Assembly (NCBI RefSeq): GCF_036192275.1
Contig: NZ_CP108088.1
Coordinates: 6,387,501 to 6,451,500 of the forward strand
DNA length: 64,000 nucleotides
Reading direction: 5' to 3'
Origin: Streptomyces sp. NBC_00250
GTDB taxonomy: Bacteria; Actinomycetota; Actinomycetes; Streptomycetales; Streptomycetaceae
Part shown: positions 34,955 through 43,033 of the stretch, one piece after another
Numbering within the stretch: position 1 is the stretch's first letter
Layout of the letters: every line of letters begins with the position of its first letter
Notes under the pieces: generated by a model
The model's input: only the letters and a program-made list of their open reading frames with translations
Told to the model about the DNA's origin: nothing
Database searches by the model: none
Program-made: the position numbers and the translations under genes

Positions 34955-35840
34955 CGGCCGGGCCCAGCTCGCGGTACAGGGCGCGCGCGTCGTCGGCGTG
35001 GAACCGGATCAGCCGTACGGGCCGGGGCGCGCCGAAGAAGCGGGGCGCGTCGACGGGCTCGGTCAGCTCGACGGTGACGGAGGTCTGCGAACCGACGGCG
35101 AGGTTCAGCTCGCCCTCGGCCTTCTCGTGCGAGAACACCAGCTCGTGACGGACGGACGCGATCCGGTCGAGGGGCACGGACACGTCGACGTGCGCGGCCT
35201 GCCGCAGCCGCAGGACGTCCCCGGCGAGGGTGTGCGGGCGGGTCACGGAGGCGGCGTGAAGCCCGAGGACGAAGAGCACGGTGTAGACGTCCAGGACGAG
35301 CACGATCGCGTGGACGACGGGCCAGTCGGCGAGCAGATACGACATGCCGACGCTCTCGACCAGGCACACGAACGCGAAGCCGTACATGAGCGCCGCCTGG
35401 TCCCGCGCGTGCGGGAACACCCCGTCGACGCCGTCGACCCCGTGCGGGCGCCGTGCCACCCACCGCCCCAGACTCGTCATGATCCGCAGCTCGTGCCCCG
35501 TGATCCGCAGCACCGGCTCGGGCACGAGCTCGTGGACGGCCGCCCGCCGGGAGAACCCCCTCCGGCGCAGCCGCAGATAGGCGAGACCTTCGGCGAGGAG
35601 AAGCGCGACCATGAGGAGCTCGGCGCCGGCCCACACGGCGGCGGACATCCGGACCCCGCCGACGAGAAGGACGGCGAGGACGACCTCGGCGGGGAGAGCG
35701 ACGTAGGCGACGAGGCGGAGAAGCCGGAGGCCGCCACTTCTGCGGCCGGTCATGGGCTCTGCCGGCGTCATCGCTCCAGCTCCGGTCATCGCTGCTCCGG
35801 CCATCGGCCCCGCTCCCGTCATCGGCCCCGCTCCGGTCAT
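34899..35840 (-). CDS. Membrane protein with tandem MTGAGP start region
   Basis: The longest product, from ATG 35840, is 313 residues; that ATG overlaps the MerR stop (ATGA). The first ~30 residues are five near-repeats of MTGAGP, each starting with Met, and the body begins MTGRRSGGLRLLRLVAYV at 35753. Four transmembrane helices follow (two near the start, two around 150-195 such as HAIVLVLDVYTVLFVLGLHA), then a cytoplasmic beta-rich domain of about 85 residues (VSVPLDRIASVRHELVF). I do not recognise the family. It is co-transcribed with MerR, possibly its target. The true start is uncertain because each repeat is a plausible start. Confidence 0.75.
   Translation of the reverse strand: MTGAGPMTGAGPMAGAAMTGAGAMTPAEPMTGRRSGGLRLLRLVAYVALPAEVVLAVLLVGGVRMSAAVWAGAELLMVALLLAEGLAYLRLRRRGFSRRAAVHELVPEPVLRITGHELRIMTSLGRWVARRPHGVDGVDGVFPHARDQAALMYGFAFVCLVESVGMSYLLADWPVVHAIVLVLDVYTVLFVLGLHAASVTRPHTLAGDVLRLRQAAHVDVSVPLDRIASVRHELVFSHEKAEGELNLAVGSQTSVTVELTEPVDAPRFFGAPRPVRLIRFHADDARALYRELGPAVTRARTAPSPSPGPLPRA
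35753..35840 (-). repeat. Tandem ~18-bp units each carrying a ribosome-binding site and an ATG
   Basis: On the minus strand ATGs occur in frame at 35840, 35822, 35804, 35789, 35771 and 35753 (steps 18, 18, 15, 18, 18). Most units read ATG-ACC/ACG-GGAGC followed by G/C, so a GGAG lies about 8 bases before the next ATG. The array joins the MerR stop to the body of the membrane-protein gene. Confidence 0.85.
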
Positions 35841-36613
35841 CGGCCCTGCTCCCGTCGGTCCCGGACCAGGCGCATCGCCAGGTGGATGGCCGCGGACTGC
35901 GCCGGGGCGAGGTCCGCGAAGAGGGCGTCGGCGAGAGAGGTGTCGGACGTACCGGTGGTGGTGCCGCCCGGCGCGGCGGCCGGGATCTCGACCCCCAGCT
36001 CGTCCGGCAGGCAGGCGGCGAGCACCCGCGCGGCCTCGGCGACCCGGGGGTCGTCCGCCTCCGCCCCGGAGAGGGCGTCGAGCAGCGGGTACACCTCGTG
36101 CGCGTGCTCCGCCGCCCCCTCCATCAGGCCCATCAGCCGCGCCCGTTCCTCCTCGGGCACGACGACGTCGAGCAGGGCCAGGATCTGCCGGTCCTTCGCC
36201 GCCATCGGGGACTCGGGCAGCTCGCCCAGGCCCGCGAGCAGGGCGGTGAGCTCCGGCGACATGGGCCCGTCGGCGGGCAGCCGCCCGGCCCGGGCCTCGT
36301 CGAGGAGCGCGGAGAGACGTTCCCGGCGCGCCCGGATCTCCGCCTCCTGTCGTGCCAGGTCCTCCGCGAGCTCCTCCAGCACGTCGGCGAGCCCCCGCCC
36401 CTCGTCGTCGGCGAGCACGCCCCGTACCTCGTCGAGCCCGAGCCCCAGCTCGGTGAGCCGCCGGATACGGGCGAGCAGCACGGCGTCCCGGACGCCGTAC
36501 TCCCGGTATCCGTTGGCCCGCCGCGCGGGCTCGGGCAGCAGGCCCGACTGGTGGTAGTGCCGCACGGCGCGGGGGGTGACCCCGACCAGGGCGGCGATCT
36601 CGCCGATACGCAT
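35837..36613 (-). CDS. MerR family transcriptional regulator
   Basis: This 258-residue regulator has an N-terminal winged helix (MRIGEIAALVGVTPRAVRHYHQ..GLLPEPAR, about 1-35) with YREYGVRDAVLLARIRRLTELG completing the MerR DNA-binding fold (about 36-60). A coiled-coil dimerisation helix (EELAEDLARQEAEIRARRERL) follows, then a helical C-terminal domain of about 150 residues that probably senses a ligand. There is no Cys cluster, so it is not a metal or redox sensor of the classical kind. The stop overlaps the next ATG, so it is coupled to the membrane protein. Confidence 0.9.
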   Translation of the reverse strand: MRIGEIAALVGVTPRAVRHYHQSGLLPEPARRANGYREYGVRDAVLLARIRRLTELGLGLDEVRGVLADDEGRGLADVLEELAEDLARQEAEIRARRERLSALLDEARAGRLPADGPMSPELTALLAGLGELPESPMAAKDRQILALLDVVVPEEERARLMGLMEGAAEHAHEVYPLLDALSGAEADDPRVAEAARVLAACLPDELGVEIPAAAPGGTTTGTSDTSLADALFADLAPAQSAAIHLAMRLVRDRREQGR

Positions 36614-36730
36614 GCGCCCAGTAGAAACCCTGACGCTGCGGCAAGGTCAAGCGGTCACTCCGGGGACCGTCCCCGATCATGTGCCACGATCGGGGGAACG
36701 ACCTCGATCACAGGGACGGCGGGTGCCTCG

Positions 36731-37327
36731 ATGTCCGACGATCACGACATGACTGCCATGCCGCACGCACCACTCACGCAGGCCGACCGCCTGCTGGAGG
36801 GCTTCTTGGCGCTGGAGACGCCGGAGGGCTTCCGGGCGGAGCTGATCGAAGGGGAGATCGTCGTGACGCCGCCGCCGGACGGGGACCACGAGGACTACAT
36901 CAGCCGGATCGTCACGCAGGTGATCCGCAAGTCGGTGACCGGGATGGATTTCTCCGGGAACAAGGGGCTGACCCTGAAGGAGGCCCCCGGGGCCCCGAGG
37001 GACCACGTCATCCCCGACGGGACGTTCGCGCCGGAGGCCCGGCGCCTGTTCCGGGGCGCGGACTCCTGGATGCCCTGCGAGGGCGTTGCCCTCGTCCTCG
37101 AAGTCACCTCGCGCCGCCCGAACGTCGACCGTGACATCAAGCGCCGCTGCTACGCCCGTGGCGGCATCCCGCTCTACCTGCTCGTCGACCGGGACACATC
37201 GACGGTGACGCTCTTCAGCGACCCGGAGGACGGCGAGTACCTCCGGCGGGACCTCGCGCCCTTCGGCAAGTCCCTCCCCCTCCCCGCCCCCTTCGGCTTC
37301 GACCTGGAGACGGCCGACTTCCTCTGA
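36731..37327 (+). CDS. Uma2-family (DUF820) putative nuclease
   Basis: The 198-residue protein has a PD-(D/E)XK-like core: FRAELIEGEIVVTPPPDGDH (N-terminal Glu), VIPDGTFAPEARRL (Asp, about 98), VALVLEVTSRRPNVDRDIK (Glu and Lys, about 122-138) and YARGGIPLYLLVDRD. Uma2 proteins are abundant in Streptomyces and cyanobacteria, and their natural role is not known. ATG 36731 (MSDDHD) is used; ATG 36749 is an alternative. The gene ends 58 bases before rnpB. Confidence 0.88.
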   Translation: MSDDHDMTAMPHAPLTQADRLLEGFLALETPEGFRAELIEGEIVVTPPPDGDHEDYISRIVTQVIRKSVTGMDFSGNKGLTLKEAPGAPRDHVIPDGTFAPEARRLFRGADSWMPCEGVALVLEVTSRRPNVDRDIKRRCYARGGIPLYLLVDRDTSTVTLFSDPEDGEYLRRDLAPFGKSLPLPAPFGFDLETADFL

Positions 37328-37385
37328 GGCCGACTTCCTCCGAGGCCGGCCGCCTCCGAAACGGCGGGTAGCATGGTCGGCACGG

Positions 37386-37788
37386 CAGACGAGCCGGGCG
37401 GGCGGCCGCGTGGAGATCCTCGGATCTTCCCGAGGAACGTCCGGGCTCCACAGAGCAGGGTGGTGGCTAACGGCCACCCGGGGTGACCCGCGGGACAGTG
37501 CCACAGAAAACAGACCGCCGGGGGCTTCGGTCCTCGGTAAGGGTGAAACGGTGGTGTAAGAGACCACCAGCGCCTGAGGTGACTCAGGCGGCTAGGTAAA
37601 CCCCACTCGGAGCAAGGTCAAGAGGGGACACCTCGGTGTCCCTGCGCGGATGTTCGAGGGCTGCTCGCCCGAGTCCGCGGGTAGACCGCAGGAGGCCGGC
37701 GGCAACGCCGGTCCTAGATGGATGGCCGTCGCCCCGACGACCGCGAGGTCCCGGGGCACAGAACCCGGCGTACAGCCCGACTCGTCTG
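37386..37788 (+). ncRNA. rnpB: RNase P RNA, type A
   Basis: The catalytic RNA of RNase P, which matures tRNA 5' ends. The two termini pair through CAGACGAG (37386) and CTCGTCTG (ending 37788), forming helix P1. Conserved blocks are visible in order: GAGGAACGTCCGGGCTCCA with CAGGGTGGTGGCTAACGGCC (CR-I region), GGGTGAAACGGTGGTGTAAG, a central AGACCACCAG, CCTAGATGGATGGCCG, and the CR-V region ACAGAACCCGGCGTACAG. Length is about 403 nt, as in other Streptomyces. A hairpin follows. The ends are inferred from the P1 pairing, so each may be off by a few bases. Confidence 0.96.
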
Positions 37789-37803
37789 TCGGCCCACGTG
37801 GGG

Positions 37804-37842
37804 AGGGCCCCCGCCCAGGCGCTACGCCCGGGCAGGGTCCCT
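37804..37842. terminator. Hairpin downstream of rnpB
   Basis: An 18-bp stem with three mismatches closes around a CTA loop. It lies between the end of rnpB and the end of the convergent Lrp gene (37849) and can serve both. Confidence 0.6.
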
Positions 37843-37848
37843 TCTCGT

Positions 37849-38298
37849 TCACCCGGCGCCGAGCTCCGGGGAGACCGGCCGCTCGAAGAAGGTCTCCAGG
37901 ACGACCGTGGCCTGCGTTCCACTGACCCCGTCGATCGCGTAGATACGGCGCAGCACGTCCTGCAACTGCTCCGTGGTCGCCGTCCTGACCTTCACGAGCA
38001 CCGACGCGCTGCCGGCGATGACGTGCGCCTCCAGGATCTCGGGGAGCGCGGCGAAGTCCTGTGCCGAATCGCCCATCCACGAGACCGAGTCGACCATCAC
38101 GTACGCCAGGACGGCACCGCCCACCGCCGCCGGGTCCACCTCGACGGTGGTGCGGCGGATCGCACCGCGCTCCCTCAGCTTCCGTACGCGCTCGTGGGCC
38201 GCCCCGGCCGAGAGGCCCACGGCCTGGCCCAGTGCGGCGTAGGACTGGCCGGCGTCCTGCTGGAGGTGGGCCAGCAGGGCGCGATCGATGTGATCCAC
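37849..38298 (-). CDS. Lrp/AsnC family transcriptional regulator
   Basis: This 149-residue regulator has an N-terminal helix-turn-helix (IDRALLAHLQQDAGQSYAAL, GLSAGAAHERVRKLRERGAI, about 4-50) and a C-terminal RAM ligand-binding domain (TVEVDPAAVGGAVLAYVMV, AHVIAGSASVLVKVRTAT, about 58-140). I start it at GTG 38298, which gives the usual family length; a longer open frame exists upstream but has no good start. Lrp proteins form octamers and bind phased DNA sites. Three CATTCGG copies at 31-bp spacing lie between this gene and the divergent SMP-30 gene, which is its likely target. Confidence 0.9.
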   Translation of the reverse strand: MDHIDRALLAHLQQDAGQSYAALGQAVGLSAGAAHERVRKLRERGAIRRTTVEVDPAAVGGAVLAYVMVDSVSWMGDSAQDFAALPEILEAHVIAGSASVLVKVRTATTEQLQDVLRRIYAIDGVSGTQATVVLETFFERPVSPELGAG

Positions 38299-38305
38299 AA
38301 CTCTC

Positions 38306-38374
38306 CATTCGGTCTGATCTTGCCGAGACCGTACCTCATTCGGCAGTCTTCTCATCAGGCCGTACAGCATTCGG
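38306..38374. promoter_or_regulatory. Three phased CATTCGG boxes, probable Lrp operator
   Basis: CATTCGG occurs at 38306, 38337 and 38368, spaced by exactly 31 bp twice, about three helical turns. Copies 2 and 3 share the longer CCGTAC-NN-CATTCGG. An inverted repeat TGCCGA-N13-TCGGCA spans 38321-38345. The boxes fill the divergent region between the Lrp gene and the SMP-30 gene. Confidence 0.65.
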
Positions 38375-38405
38375 ACGGCATCCGTGTGGATGGGAAGGAA
38401 CCCGC

Positions 38406-39365
38406 ATGACCAGCGAGCGCCCCGCACTGTACGAGATGTTCGACGACCGGTTCCGTACCGGACGGTGCATGAACGGTGACGACGGCCTGGAGGTCCTCTA
38501 CACCGGCTGCCGCTGGGCCGAGGGACCGATCTACCTGCCCGCCTGGAAGCAGGTGGTCTGGAGCGACATCCCCAACGACCGGATGCTGCGCTGGGACGAG
38601 GAGACCGGCGCCGTCAGCGTCTTCCGCCGCACCGCCGGGCACACCAACGGCAACACCCTCGACCGCCAGGGCCGGCTGATCACCTGTGAGCAGGGCAACC
38701 GCCGGGTGACCCGCACCGAACACGACGGCACGATCACGGTCCTCGCCGACCGCTGGCAGGGCAAGCGGCTGAACAGCCCGAACGACGCGGCGGTCAAGTC
38801 CGACGGCTCCATCTGGTTCTCCGACCCGGACTTCGGCATCACCAGCGACTACGAGGGCTACCGCGCGGAGAGCGAGATCGGCTCCAACAACGTCTACCGC
38901 ATCGATCCCGCCACGGGCGAAGTACGGCTGGTCGCCGACTGCTTCGCCGCCCCCAACGGCCTCGTCTTCTCGGCCGACGAGCGGCAGCTCTTCGTCTCCG
39001 ACACCCGGGCGGGCTTCATCAGGGTCTTCGACGTACGCGAGGACGGCACGCTGTCGGACGGCGAGATCTTCGCCGAAGCGGGCGCCCGGGGGGCGGCCCG
39101 CTTCGACAACCTCCGCTTCGACGACGGCGGCCGGCTCTGGGCGGCCGCGATGAACGACGGAGTGCACTGTTACGACCCCGACGGCACCCTGATCGGCCGG
39201 CTGAACGTGCCCGAGGCGGTCGCCAACATCGCCTGGGGCGGAGCCAAGCGCAACCGCCTCCTCATCGCCGCCGAGACCAGCCTCTACTCGGTGGTCATGG
39301 CCGTCACGGGCACCCACCCGACCGGACCGGGGCGCAGGCCCTGGCTGGACCCGCGGTCCCGCTGA
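38406..39365 (+). CDS. SMP-30/gluconolactonase family protein
   Basis: This 319-residue six-bladed beta-propeller hydrolyses sugar lactones in related enzymes. The metal-site residues are suggested by CRWAEGPIYLPAWKQVVWSD (Glu near 39), KRLNSPNDAAVKSDGSIWFSD (Asn-Asp, about 121-140), AAPNGLVFSADERQLFVSDT and FDNLRFDDGGRLWAAA. GGTFRR-like turns recur at regular ~45-residue intervals. AAGGAA precedes ATG 38406. The divergent Lrp regulator and the phased boxes suggest control by an amino acid or sugar-acid signal. The substrate is not deducible. Confidence 0.9.
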   Translation: MTSERPALYEMFDDRFRTGRCMNGDDGLEVLYTGCRWAEGPIYLPAWKQVVWSDIPNDRMLRWDEETGAVSVFRRTAGHTNGNTLDRQGRLITCEQGNRRVTRTEHDGTITVLADRWQGKRLNSPNDAAVKSDGSIWFSDPDFGITSDYEGYRAESEIGSNNVYRIDPATGEVRLVADCFAAPNGLVFSADERQLFVSDTRAGFIRVFDVREDGTLSDGEIFAEAGARGAARFDNLRFDDGGRLWAAAMNDGVHCYDPDGTLIGRLNVPEAVANIAWGGAKRNRLLIAAETSLYSVVMAVTGTHPTGPGRRPWLDPRSR

Positions 39366-39387
39366 ACCGGCCGGCGGGGCCTGCCGT

Positions 39388-39906
39388 TCAGGGGCGACGG
39401 ACCTCGAAGTGGAAGCAGCCGTACTCGACCGCCCGGACGTGCACCAGTGCCACGGCCGGGTCGGCGAAGGCCTCGTCGAAGGCCAGGTCGAAGCCCTCGG
39501 ACGTCGCCTCCGGAATCTCCAGGAGCCGGCCCCCGACGATGCGGCCCGCCGCGTCGTAGCGACGCAGGGTCCGGAGCGCTTCCGCACGGGCGAAGGGGTA
39601 CGTCTCCGAGGGCGCGGGCCCGCCGCACTCCTCGGCGTGGACGAAGACGGGCCCCTGCTCGTCGTACGCGCCCGGTTCGGCCCCGGTCTCGGCGGCCCAG
39701 CGACGCAGCGGCGCGTACGAGACGAGCGCGATCCGCTCGCCCGGGACGGAGAGGCGCAGACAGCAGCGGAGGGGGTCGCCGCCCTCGTCGGCGGAGTACG
39801 GAACGCAGGCGCGGCCCGCGTCGTCGGTGACGCGCAGTTCGGCGAGGGCGGAGGGCACGATGGCGCGGGCGCCGTAGGCGGTCGTGGTGGTGGTCTGGGT
39901 GCTCAT
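39388..39906 (-). CDS. DUF1203 domain protein
   Basis: The 172-residue protein shows the DUF1203 pattern: DPLRCCLRLSVPGERIALVSY (adjacent cysteines), GPVFVHAEECGG, TYPFARAEALRTLRRYDAAG and VRAVEYGCFHFEVRR at the end. The family is widespread but its function is unknown; conserved Cys and His suggest metal binding or redox. It ends 22 bases from the stop of the convergent SMP-30 gene. Confidence 0.88.
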   Translation of the reverse strand: MSTQTTTTTAYGARAIVPSALAELRVTDDAGRACVPYSADEGGDPLRCCLRLSVPGERIALVSYAPLRRWAAETGAEPGAYDEQGPVFVHAEECGGPAPSETYPFARAEALRTLRRYDAAGRIVGGRLLEIPEATSEGFDLAFDEAFADPAVALVHVRAVEYGCFHFEVRRP

Positions 39907-39969
39907 ACGGCCAGGGTCGCGCGGGGGTGGCTCGGCCGCTGGCGGAATTCGGACGCGGCGGTGCGGGCG

Positions 39970-40065
39970 GAGACCGGGTCGGCCGGGGGGAGAGACTCGG
40001 GTCGGCCTGGGGGGAGAGACCCTGGGCCGGCCTGCGGGTGGAGACCCTGGGGCGGCCGACGGGTC
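39970..40065. repeat. Four ~24-bp tandem units with GAGAC lead
   Basis: GAGAC recurs at 39970, 39992, 40016 and 40041 (steps 22, 24, 25), each followed by a C/T-G-rich block, then CGGCC and a G-run. It occupies most of the 313-bp intergenic stretch (39907..40219) between the DUF1203 gene and the Tat protein gene; I see no gene there. Confidence 0.75.
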
Positions 40066-40219
40066 CGCGATCCCCCGGCGGGTGAAGACGCGGGACCGTC
40101 CGGACGACCGACACGTCGATCACCACGGTCGGCGGGACCCCCGCGGCCAGTCTGGTGGTCACTTTCCGCGCCGTCCGCGCCGACCCGAGGCGCCGGCGAT
40201 GCGTCCCATGGAGGCGAAC

Positions 40220-40957
40220 GTGCCGGCTCACGACCAAGGTTCCGCACTCTCCCGGCGGGGGTTCCTCATGGGCGGGGCCGCGTGCGCGGGTGTCCTCGCG
40301 GTGCCCTCCGTCGCCGGCGCGCAACCGCGATCCCGGGCAGCGGTGCCGGCGAACTACACCCTCACCGTCACCATCGACTCGTCGCAGTTCCAGGAGATCT
40401 GCGTGTACCAGAAGCCGGTCGACCTCGGCGTCCCGAACGCACTGTCCCTCGCCTGGCTGACCGCGCCCGCCTGGCCGACGCGGACCGTGCCCTTCACGTG
40501 GTCCCCGAGCTACAACTTCGCCTGGTCGATGACCGGCCCGCTCGAACCCGGCGGGCACTTCTCGGCGTGGGAGCAGATCGCCGCCGACCCGGCCGCCCAG
40601 ATCCAGAACCGGATCGGGTTCGACCACGGCAACGGCGACTTCGGGTTCGTGGCCGCCGCGGGACCCGCGCCGGTGGGCGTCCTGGAGATCGACGTGCAGG
40701 ACGACGTACCGGAGGGGACCGCCTCGGTCGGCATCGGCATGACCGACGCCCCGGTCTTCGCGGTGCAGGCGGAGCCCGGCGCCATCCTGCCGTTCACGCC
40801 GCATCCCGAGTACTGGGTGACGGCCGGCACCTTCCTCCAGGGCCAGGTGCTGGACATCGAGGAGATCACGAACGCGGCCCTCGTCCCCTTCGACGGCACG
40901 TACGCGATGCACGCCACCCTCGGCTCGAACAACGAGTGGTCCGTGAACCCCTCATAG
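40220..40957 (+). CDS. Tat-exported protein of unknown function
   Basis: This 245-residue protein starts at GTG 40220, chosen because a perfect GGAGG lies 5 bases upstream; ATG 40199 and 40208 lack one. The signal peptide is of the twin-arginine type (SRRGFLMGGAACAGVLAVP, about 11-29, with cleavage near VAGAQP). The mature ~210 residues are rich in aromatics, Pro and acidic residues (VPFTWSPSYNFAWSMTGPLE, ISAWEQIAADPAAQI-like helix), with one Cys in FQEICVYQK and no catalytic motif I recognise. It is probably a beta-sandwich folded before export. Confidence 0.75.
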   Translation: MPAHDQGSALSRRGFLMGGAACAGVLAVPSVAGAQPRSRAAVPANYTLTVTIDSSQFQEICVYQKPVDLGVPNALSLAWLTAPAWPTRTVPFTWSPSYNFAWSMTGPLEPGGHFSAWEQIAADPAAQIQNRIGFDHGNGDFGFVAAAGPAPVGVLEIDVQDDVPEGTASVGIGMTDAPVFAVQAEPGAILPFTPHPEYWVTAGTFLQGQVLDIEEITNAALVPFDGTYAMHATLGSNNEWSVNPS

Positions 40958-40966
40958 GTCCGTGAG

Positions 40967-41030
40967 GGGCAGAGGGACAGAGGGGCAGAGCGACAGAGGG
41001 TCGGAGGGTCAGAGGGTCGGAGGGTCAGAG
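40967..41030. repeat. Eight exact-length tandem octamers
   Basis: Eight consecutive 8-bp units fit the pattern (G/C)G(G/A/T)C(A/G)GAG: GGGCAGAG, GGACAGAG, GGGCAGAG, CGACAGAG, GGTCGGAG, GGTCAGAG, GGTCGGAG, GGTCAGAG. The array runs into the last codons and stop of the minus-strand VOC gene (41025). Confidence 0.9.
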
Positions 41031-41408
41031 CGGCTGGAGACGGCGGTGCAGGAGACAGAACTCGTTGCCCTCCGGATCGACCAGGACGTGCCAGTTCTCG
41101 GCGCCGCTCTGACCGATGTCCGCCGGCCTCGCGCCGAGCGCGAGCAGCCGCTCCAACTCGGCGTCCTGGTCACGGTCGGTGGGATTGACGTCGATGTGGA
41201 GCGGGAGCTTCCCGGTGCGCGGGTCGCTGCTGGGGCTGAGGACGAGGGTCGGCTGCGGGCCGCCGAAGCCGGCGTCGGGCGGACCGATCTCGATGCTTCC
41301 GTCGTCCTCCCGGCCGAGCTCGACGTAACCGAGGACCTCGCTCCAGAACGCGGCGAGCCGCTCGGGGTCGGCACAGTCGATGACCAGTTCACTGATGCGG
41401 CATGCCAT
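41025..41408 (-). CDS. VOC (glyoxalase/bleomycin-resistance) family protein
   Basis: This 127-residue VOC protein has the typical fold markers: ISELVIDCADPERLAAFWSEVLGY opening, LHIDVNPTDRDQDAELERLLALGA in the middle and WHVLVDPEGNEFCLLH at the end, with a conserved Glu (GNEFC) and His ligand pair. Family members bind metals and small molecules as dioxygenases, lyases or resistance proteins; this one has no substrate clue. Its stop lies inside an octamer array. Confidence 0.88.
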   Translation of the reverse strand: MACRISELVIDCADPERLAAFWSEVLGYVELGREDDGSIEIGPPDAGFGGPQPTLVLSPSSDPRTGKLPLHIDVNPTDRDQDAELERLLALGARPADIGQSGAENWHVLVDPEGNEFCLLHRRLQPL

Positions 41409-41418
41409 GTCCGTCAGT

Positions 41419-41973
41419 CTAGGCAGGGATGCGCAGCCAGTCGGTGTACCAGGCCCGGAAATCGGGGTACGCGGGGACGAAGCCGCCCCAGTCCGGATCC
41501 AGTCGCCAGATCTCGCCCGCCCGCGGCCCCGTCACGACCAGCCGGACGTACATGCCACAGCCCTCCTCCCCCAGCGTGAGCGTGCCCGGAGTCAGTTCCT
41601 CCTCCCTGCCGCCGATCACGCCGGGAAGGGGATCGGTGAGGGGGAACCGCGTGGCGAGCCGGCCCGGTCGACGGTCCTCCTCCCACTCGCCGTCCACGGC
41701 CCAGTCGTCCCCCGCCTCCGGGCGGGGAGTCGTCAACGGCAGCAACCCGTAGGCCGGGCCGGCGGGGCCGTCGCCCACCCCCGCCACGAAGTCACGGTAG
41801 TCCGGGGGGAGTCGGATGCCGTGCTCCTCCTCGAACGCGCGGATCTCCGCCTCGGGGAGCGCCGGGCGCAGCTCGTACCTGTGCATGCCGGACCCGAAAC
41901 GCGCACACTCGGGGTCCCGCGCCGACAGCTGCCGTATCCGAGCGCGCACCTCGGTCTCGTCCCAGCTCGCCAT
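41419..41973 (-). CDS. SMI1/KNR4 (SUKH) family protein
   Basis: The product is 184 residues long with the SUKH pattern: LPEAEIRAFEEEHGIRLPPD, YRDFVAGVGDGPAGPAYGLLP (about 55-80) and a C-terminal IWRLDPDWGGFVPAYPDF. SUKH proteins are often immunity proteins against contact-dependent toxins, but many Streptomyces copies stand alone. No toxin gene is adjacent, so a role in immunity is only possible. It ends 10 bases downstream of the VOC start on the same strand. Confidence 0.88.
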   Translation of the reverse strand: MASWDETEVRARIRQLSARDPECARFGSGMHRYELRPALPEAEIRAFEEEHGIRLPPDYRDFVAGVGDGPAGPAYGLLPLTTPRPEAGDDWAVDGEWEEDRRPGRLATRFPLTDPLPGVIGGREEELTPGTLTLGEEGCGMYVRLVVTGPRAGEIWRLDPDWGGFVPAYPDFRAWYTDWLRIPA

Positions 41974-41982
41974 TCCCCGACC

Positions 41983-42969
41983 CTATGCCTCCGCCTGCCC
42001 GTCGCCCGGTCGTGGAGGAGCCGCCGCTGCGGCGGCCGACAGGAGTTTCTCCGCCAGGACTTGGCAGCGGGCCTTGAGCTCCGGAGGGTCGAGCAGTTCG
42101 AACTCGTGCCCCAAGAGGAGTACGTGCATGAGCACGCGGTCGAGGCTCGCCGCGCCGCTCCGGACCTCGCAACGGTCCTCGCCCCGTTCTCGCACGAGAG
42201 CCGCCGACGGCGGGATCTGCGCGCGGACCGTGTCCGCGGGGGCGTGGACGAGGAAACGCGCCTGATGCGGGTAGACCCGGCTCGCCACACCCTCCTGTAC
42301 GTACTCCGCCGCGACCGGCGCCGCACGGGGGCGGAAGCGCCACGTCCGGGCCGTCACCGCCGTCATCCTGTCCACGCGGAAGGTGCGCCAGTCGTCCCGG
42401 TCGAGGTCGTACGCGAGGAGGTACCAGCGCCGGTCGGAGGCGACCAGACGGTGGGGCTCGACCCGGCGAGGTCGCGGCGTGTCTCCGGAGGGGTAGTCGA
42501 AGCCCGCCTCGACCTCCGCGCGGCAGGCGCCGGCCAGCATCATGAGCACCTCGGGATCGACCGGCGTGCGGCCGCCCGCGCCGAAGAACTCCACCGAGCC
42601 CGACAGGGTGCGCACCTCGTGCCGCAGCCGGGTCGGCAGGACCTGGTCGAGCTTGGTCAGCGCCCGGAGCGCGGCGTCGCCGGTGCCCGCGGCCGCGCCG
42701 GCGAGCAGGGAGACCGCGGTGGCGATCGCCTCCTCGTCGTCGAGGAGGAGCGGGGGCAGGGCCTGGCCCCGGCCGAGACGGTAGCCGCCGCCCACTCCCT
42801 GGCCGGCATGGACCGGATAGCCCAGCGTGCGCAGCCGCTCGACATCGCGCCGGATCGTGCGGGGCGTGACGCGCAGCCGTTCGGCGAGCTCGGGGCCGGT
42901 CCAGAGGTGACGCTGCTGCAGCAACCCGAGGAGGGTGAGTACCCGCTCGGTCGTACCCCGCTCGTCCAT
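41983..42969 (-). CDS. WYL-domain transcriptional regulator (YafY type)
   Basis: This 328-residue regulator has an N-terminal DeoR-like winged helix (LLQQRHLWTGPELAERLRVT, TIRRDVERLRTLGYPVHAG), a middle helical region, and a WYL domain with RRVEPHRLVASDRRWYLLAYD (about 185-205), where the WYL motif is WYL, followed by the C-terminal WCX extension. WYL regulators respond to nucleic acid or nucleotide ligands. It diverges from a VOC-family gene, which is a frequent target arrangement. ATG 42969 is used. Confidence 0.9.
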   Translation of the reverse strand: MDERGTTERVLTLLGLLQQRHLWTGPELAERLRVTPRTIRRDVERLRTLGYPVHAGQGVGGGYRLGRGQALPPLLLDDEEAIATAVSLLAGAAAGTGDAALRALTKLDQVLPTRLRHEVRTLSGSVEFFGAGGRTPVDPEVLMMLAGACRAEVEAGFDYPSGDTPRPRRVEPHRLVASDRRWYLLAYDLDRDDWRTFRVDRMTAVTARTWRFRPRAAPVAAEYVQEGVASRVYPHQARFLVHAPADTVRAQIPPSAALVRERGEDRCEVRSGAASLDRVLMHVLLLGHEFELLDPPELKARCQVLAEKLLSAAAAAAPPRPGDGQAEA

Positions 42970-43033
42970 GTGGCTCAGCCTGCCAGAGATGGCGGACCGA
43001 TCCTGTCCGCCTTGGGTGCCAGGGTGGATCCAT

